Below, piece after piece: positions 62,752-64,000 of a DNA stretch of 64,000 bases. The notes below the pieces were generated by a model. It was not told the origin of the DNA, did not search any database, and worked only from the letters and a program-made list of their open reading frames with translations. Position 1 is the stretch's first letter. Every line of letters begins with the position of its first letter. This DNA comes from Clostridioides difficile (GTDB lineage Bacteria; Bacillota; Clostridia; Peptostreptococcales; Peptostreptococcaceae), in NCBI RefSeq assembly GCF_900243075.1, contig NZ_OEZH01000152.1, positions 94,143 to 158,142 on the forward strand. The letters are read 5' to 3'. A program made the position numbers and the translations under genes.

Positions 62752-64000
62752 TTATAAATCCAATAATATTGAAATAACATCAAAAGGTGCTATTTCATAT
62801 ATTTGCTCTTTTTCTACATCTTCTATTGCATTTACAATTTTCCCGTTTCTATTTTTAAATATTTGCTCATCTAATATCATTTTCTTACTGCTTGGATTTT
62901 CCAATCTTATTATGAATTTATCTTTACTATAATAAGAAGGATAACATGCTGATATAAGATAGTTTTCTGGTAAAGATATTACTTCTAATTCTCTATTTAC
63001 AGATTTCTTGACAATTGATTTTTGAATCTTATTGTCTATACGATATAAAAAGAAATTGTAGTCCTGCAATTGATAATTTACACATTCCTGTAGATAATTG
63101 TGAGTTAAACTTGCAACGTCTAATTCATCAAATGGTTTGGAACTCATATATACTGCGAATGAAAAATCTAATTCTTTAAGTATTTGAGCTTTATCAGTTT
63201 TAATTCTTATATGACCTTTTTTAGTTGTATCGCCAGAGGCACGCCCTGGTCTATACAATAAATCAGGCTTTCCTAGTTCATCTGTAGTAGCAAGCAAAGT
63301 CAATGCAATTTCATCTTCAATATGTTGATATTCTTTTATTCCTCTAGTAAATACAGTACAACTTCTATTTTGATTTGTCAGAGTAATATTACTTTCCAAA
63401 GGTTCTAAATCTATAGGCATTTCACTGTAAATCTCTTCCCAGTTGTCTAAAACTCCATTTTCTCTTGTTATATATCCAAATGGCAATGATGCTATGTTTT
63501 TATTATCTTTTATATCAGTTTTTACATGAACACGTAGTCTATGATTATATACTATATTATCAACACAAAGCTTTACATCTATTAATGGATTTTCTTTTGA
63601 TAAGATAATACTTGCTTTTACATTTAATTTTTCATTAAGATATTTGTTTTTTCTATCTTCTAATGTACGTGGTAATAGAGTAGAACCTTCAACCACTATT
63701 TTTTCATATCCTAAAGTTTTTTCTGTATATACTCTCTCAAACAAAAGTTTTATATACTCATCATCTTCTAATGGAGAAAAGTCATAAGTATCACCTGCAT
63801 TACCACTGTCTTTTAAGGTTAAAAAGTTTGATATGCAAGTTCCATCTTTAAGCTGTAAATTTAAGTTTCCATCTTTATATATTATCTTATAATTGTCATT
63901 AGATATAAAAGTATCATTAGATTTATTAAGTGCTACCATTTCTTTATTACTTGATTCAAAACTAACAACTTTATAACCAAGTGCAGGAAGCTGTATATTT
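62752..64000 (-). CDS. Glycoside hydrolase family 38 alpha-mannosidase, C-terminal part (5' end outside window)
   Basis: At least 415 codons are open and continue past the right edge (before the first internal ATG the frame reads QLPALGYKVVSFE). The visible region is the GH38 C-terminal beta domain: PALGYKVVS, FLTLKDSGNAGDTYDFSPLE, and PFGYITRENG, near LYRPGRASGDTTKKGHIR. The catalytic N-terminal half lies outside. Such enzymes release mannose from alpha-mannosides or from mannosylglycerate-6-phosphate (MngB). The start listed is only the window edge. Confidence 0.85.
   Translation of the reverse strand, partial: NIQLPALGYKVVSFESSNKEMVALNKSNDTFISNDNYKIIYKDGNLNLQLKDGTCISNFLTLKDSGNAGDTYDFSPLEDDEYIKLLFERVYTEKTLGYEKIVVEGSTLLPRTLEDRKNKYLNEKLNVKASIILSKENPLIDVKLCVDNIVYNHRLRVHVKTDIKDNKNIASLPFGYITRENGVLDNWEEIYSEMPIDLEPLESNITLTNQNRSCTVFTRGIKEYQHIEDEIALTLLATTDELGKPDLLYRPGRASGDTTKKGHIRIKTDKAQILKELDFSFAVYMSSKPFDELDVASLTHNYLQECVNYQLQDYNFFLYRIDNKIQKSIVKKSVNRELEVISLPENYLISACYPSYYSKDKFIIRLENPSSKKMILDEQIFKNRNGKIVNAIEDVEKEQIYEIAPFDVISILLDL

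Noticed and set aside
1-64000. tRNA or rRNA genes and prophage structural genes
   Set aside because: None seen: no tRNA-like CCA-ended cloverleaf, no rRNA motifs and no capsid, tail or terminase proteins.

Overview
The window is low-GC, AT-rich Firmicutes DNA that most resembles Clostridioides difficile. The evidence is a bifunctional adhE next to a small membrane protein and a dpaAB (spoVF) spore pair, a type I-B cas operon whose array repeats end in AACTAAGTGGTATGTAAAG, an L,D-transpeptidase with two SH3 domains resembling the C. difficile Ldt3 protein, and strong GGAGG ribosome-binding sites throughout. The species call rests on recognition, not on a database search. Nearly all genes lie on the minus strand.

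Layout. 1-6.6 kb: a partial B3/B4-domain protein, a membrane GGDEF/EAL c-di-GMP protein, adhE with a Rex-type operator over its -10, and a small membrane protein. 6.7-11.5 kb: dpaAB (dipicolinate synthesis), then a bioY-thiolase-AMP ligase operon resembling B. subtilis yhfUST, with a BirA-like operator on its promoter. 11.7-14.3 kb: an orphan zinc-ribbon protein, an RlmA-type rRNA methyltransferase preceded by a 14-codon leader ORF and a long hairpin, and a GNAT acetyltransferase. 14.4-26.3 kb: a CRISPR array (34 good repeats plus one degenerate terminal copy), its leader, cas2-cas1-cas4-cas3-cas5-cas7-cas8b-cas6, and a WYL regulator; all are read on the minus strand. 26.5-32.1 kb: a Bce-type antimicrobial peptide module (BceRS, UppP, BceAB). 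32.3-36.7 kb: an SsuABC-like importer with an unusual cysteine protein, and a GyrI-like protein. 36.7-41 kb: class Ib ribonucleotide reductase with paired NrdR boxes, and a pentapeptide-repeat protein.

41.1-45.5 kb is a GC-richer decayed mobile island: Tn916/Tn1549-type HTH and sigma genes, a KTR remnant, two flavodoxin-like proteins with a divergent HxlR regulator, and a broken large serine recombinase. It sits inside a copy of a dispersed ~120-bp repeat found elsewhere in the window. 45.7-49.4 kb: a corrinoid importer behind a cobalamin riboswitch. 49.6-57.1 kb: a sugar-acid (or related hydroxy acid) catabolic locus with a KdgT transporter, UxaA-type dehydratase, FAH and DapA-type enzymes, an IclR regulator and an iron alcohol dehydrogenase; both promoters carry tandem copies of one 16-bp palindrome. 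57.2-58.6 kb: the L,D-transpeptidase and a broken DUF434 gene. 58.9-62.4 kb: a thiol-redox set (RclA-like reductase, CcdA-TlpA fusion, HxlR regulator) sharing one operator/promoter design. 62.7-64 kb: the 3' part of a GH38 alpha-mannosidase.

The best candidates for undescribed biology are a CRISPR-repeat-like sequence between cas3 and cas4, the leader peptide/hairpin ahead of the rRNA methyltransferase, and the shared-operator redox and IclR circuits.
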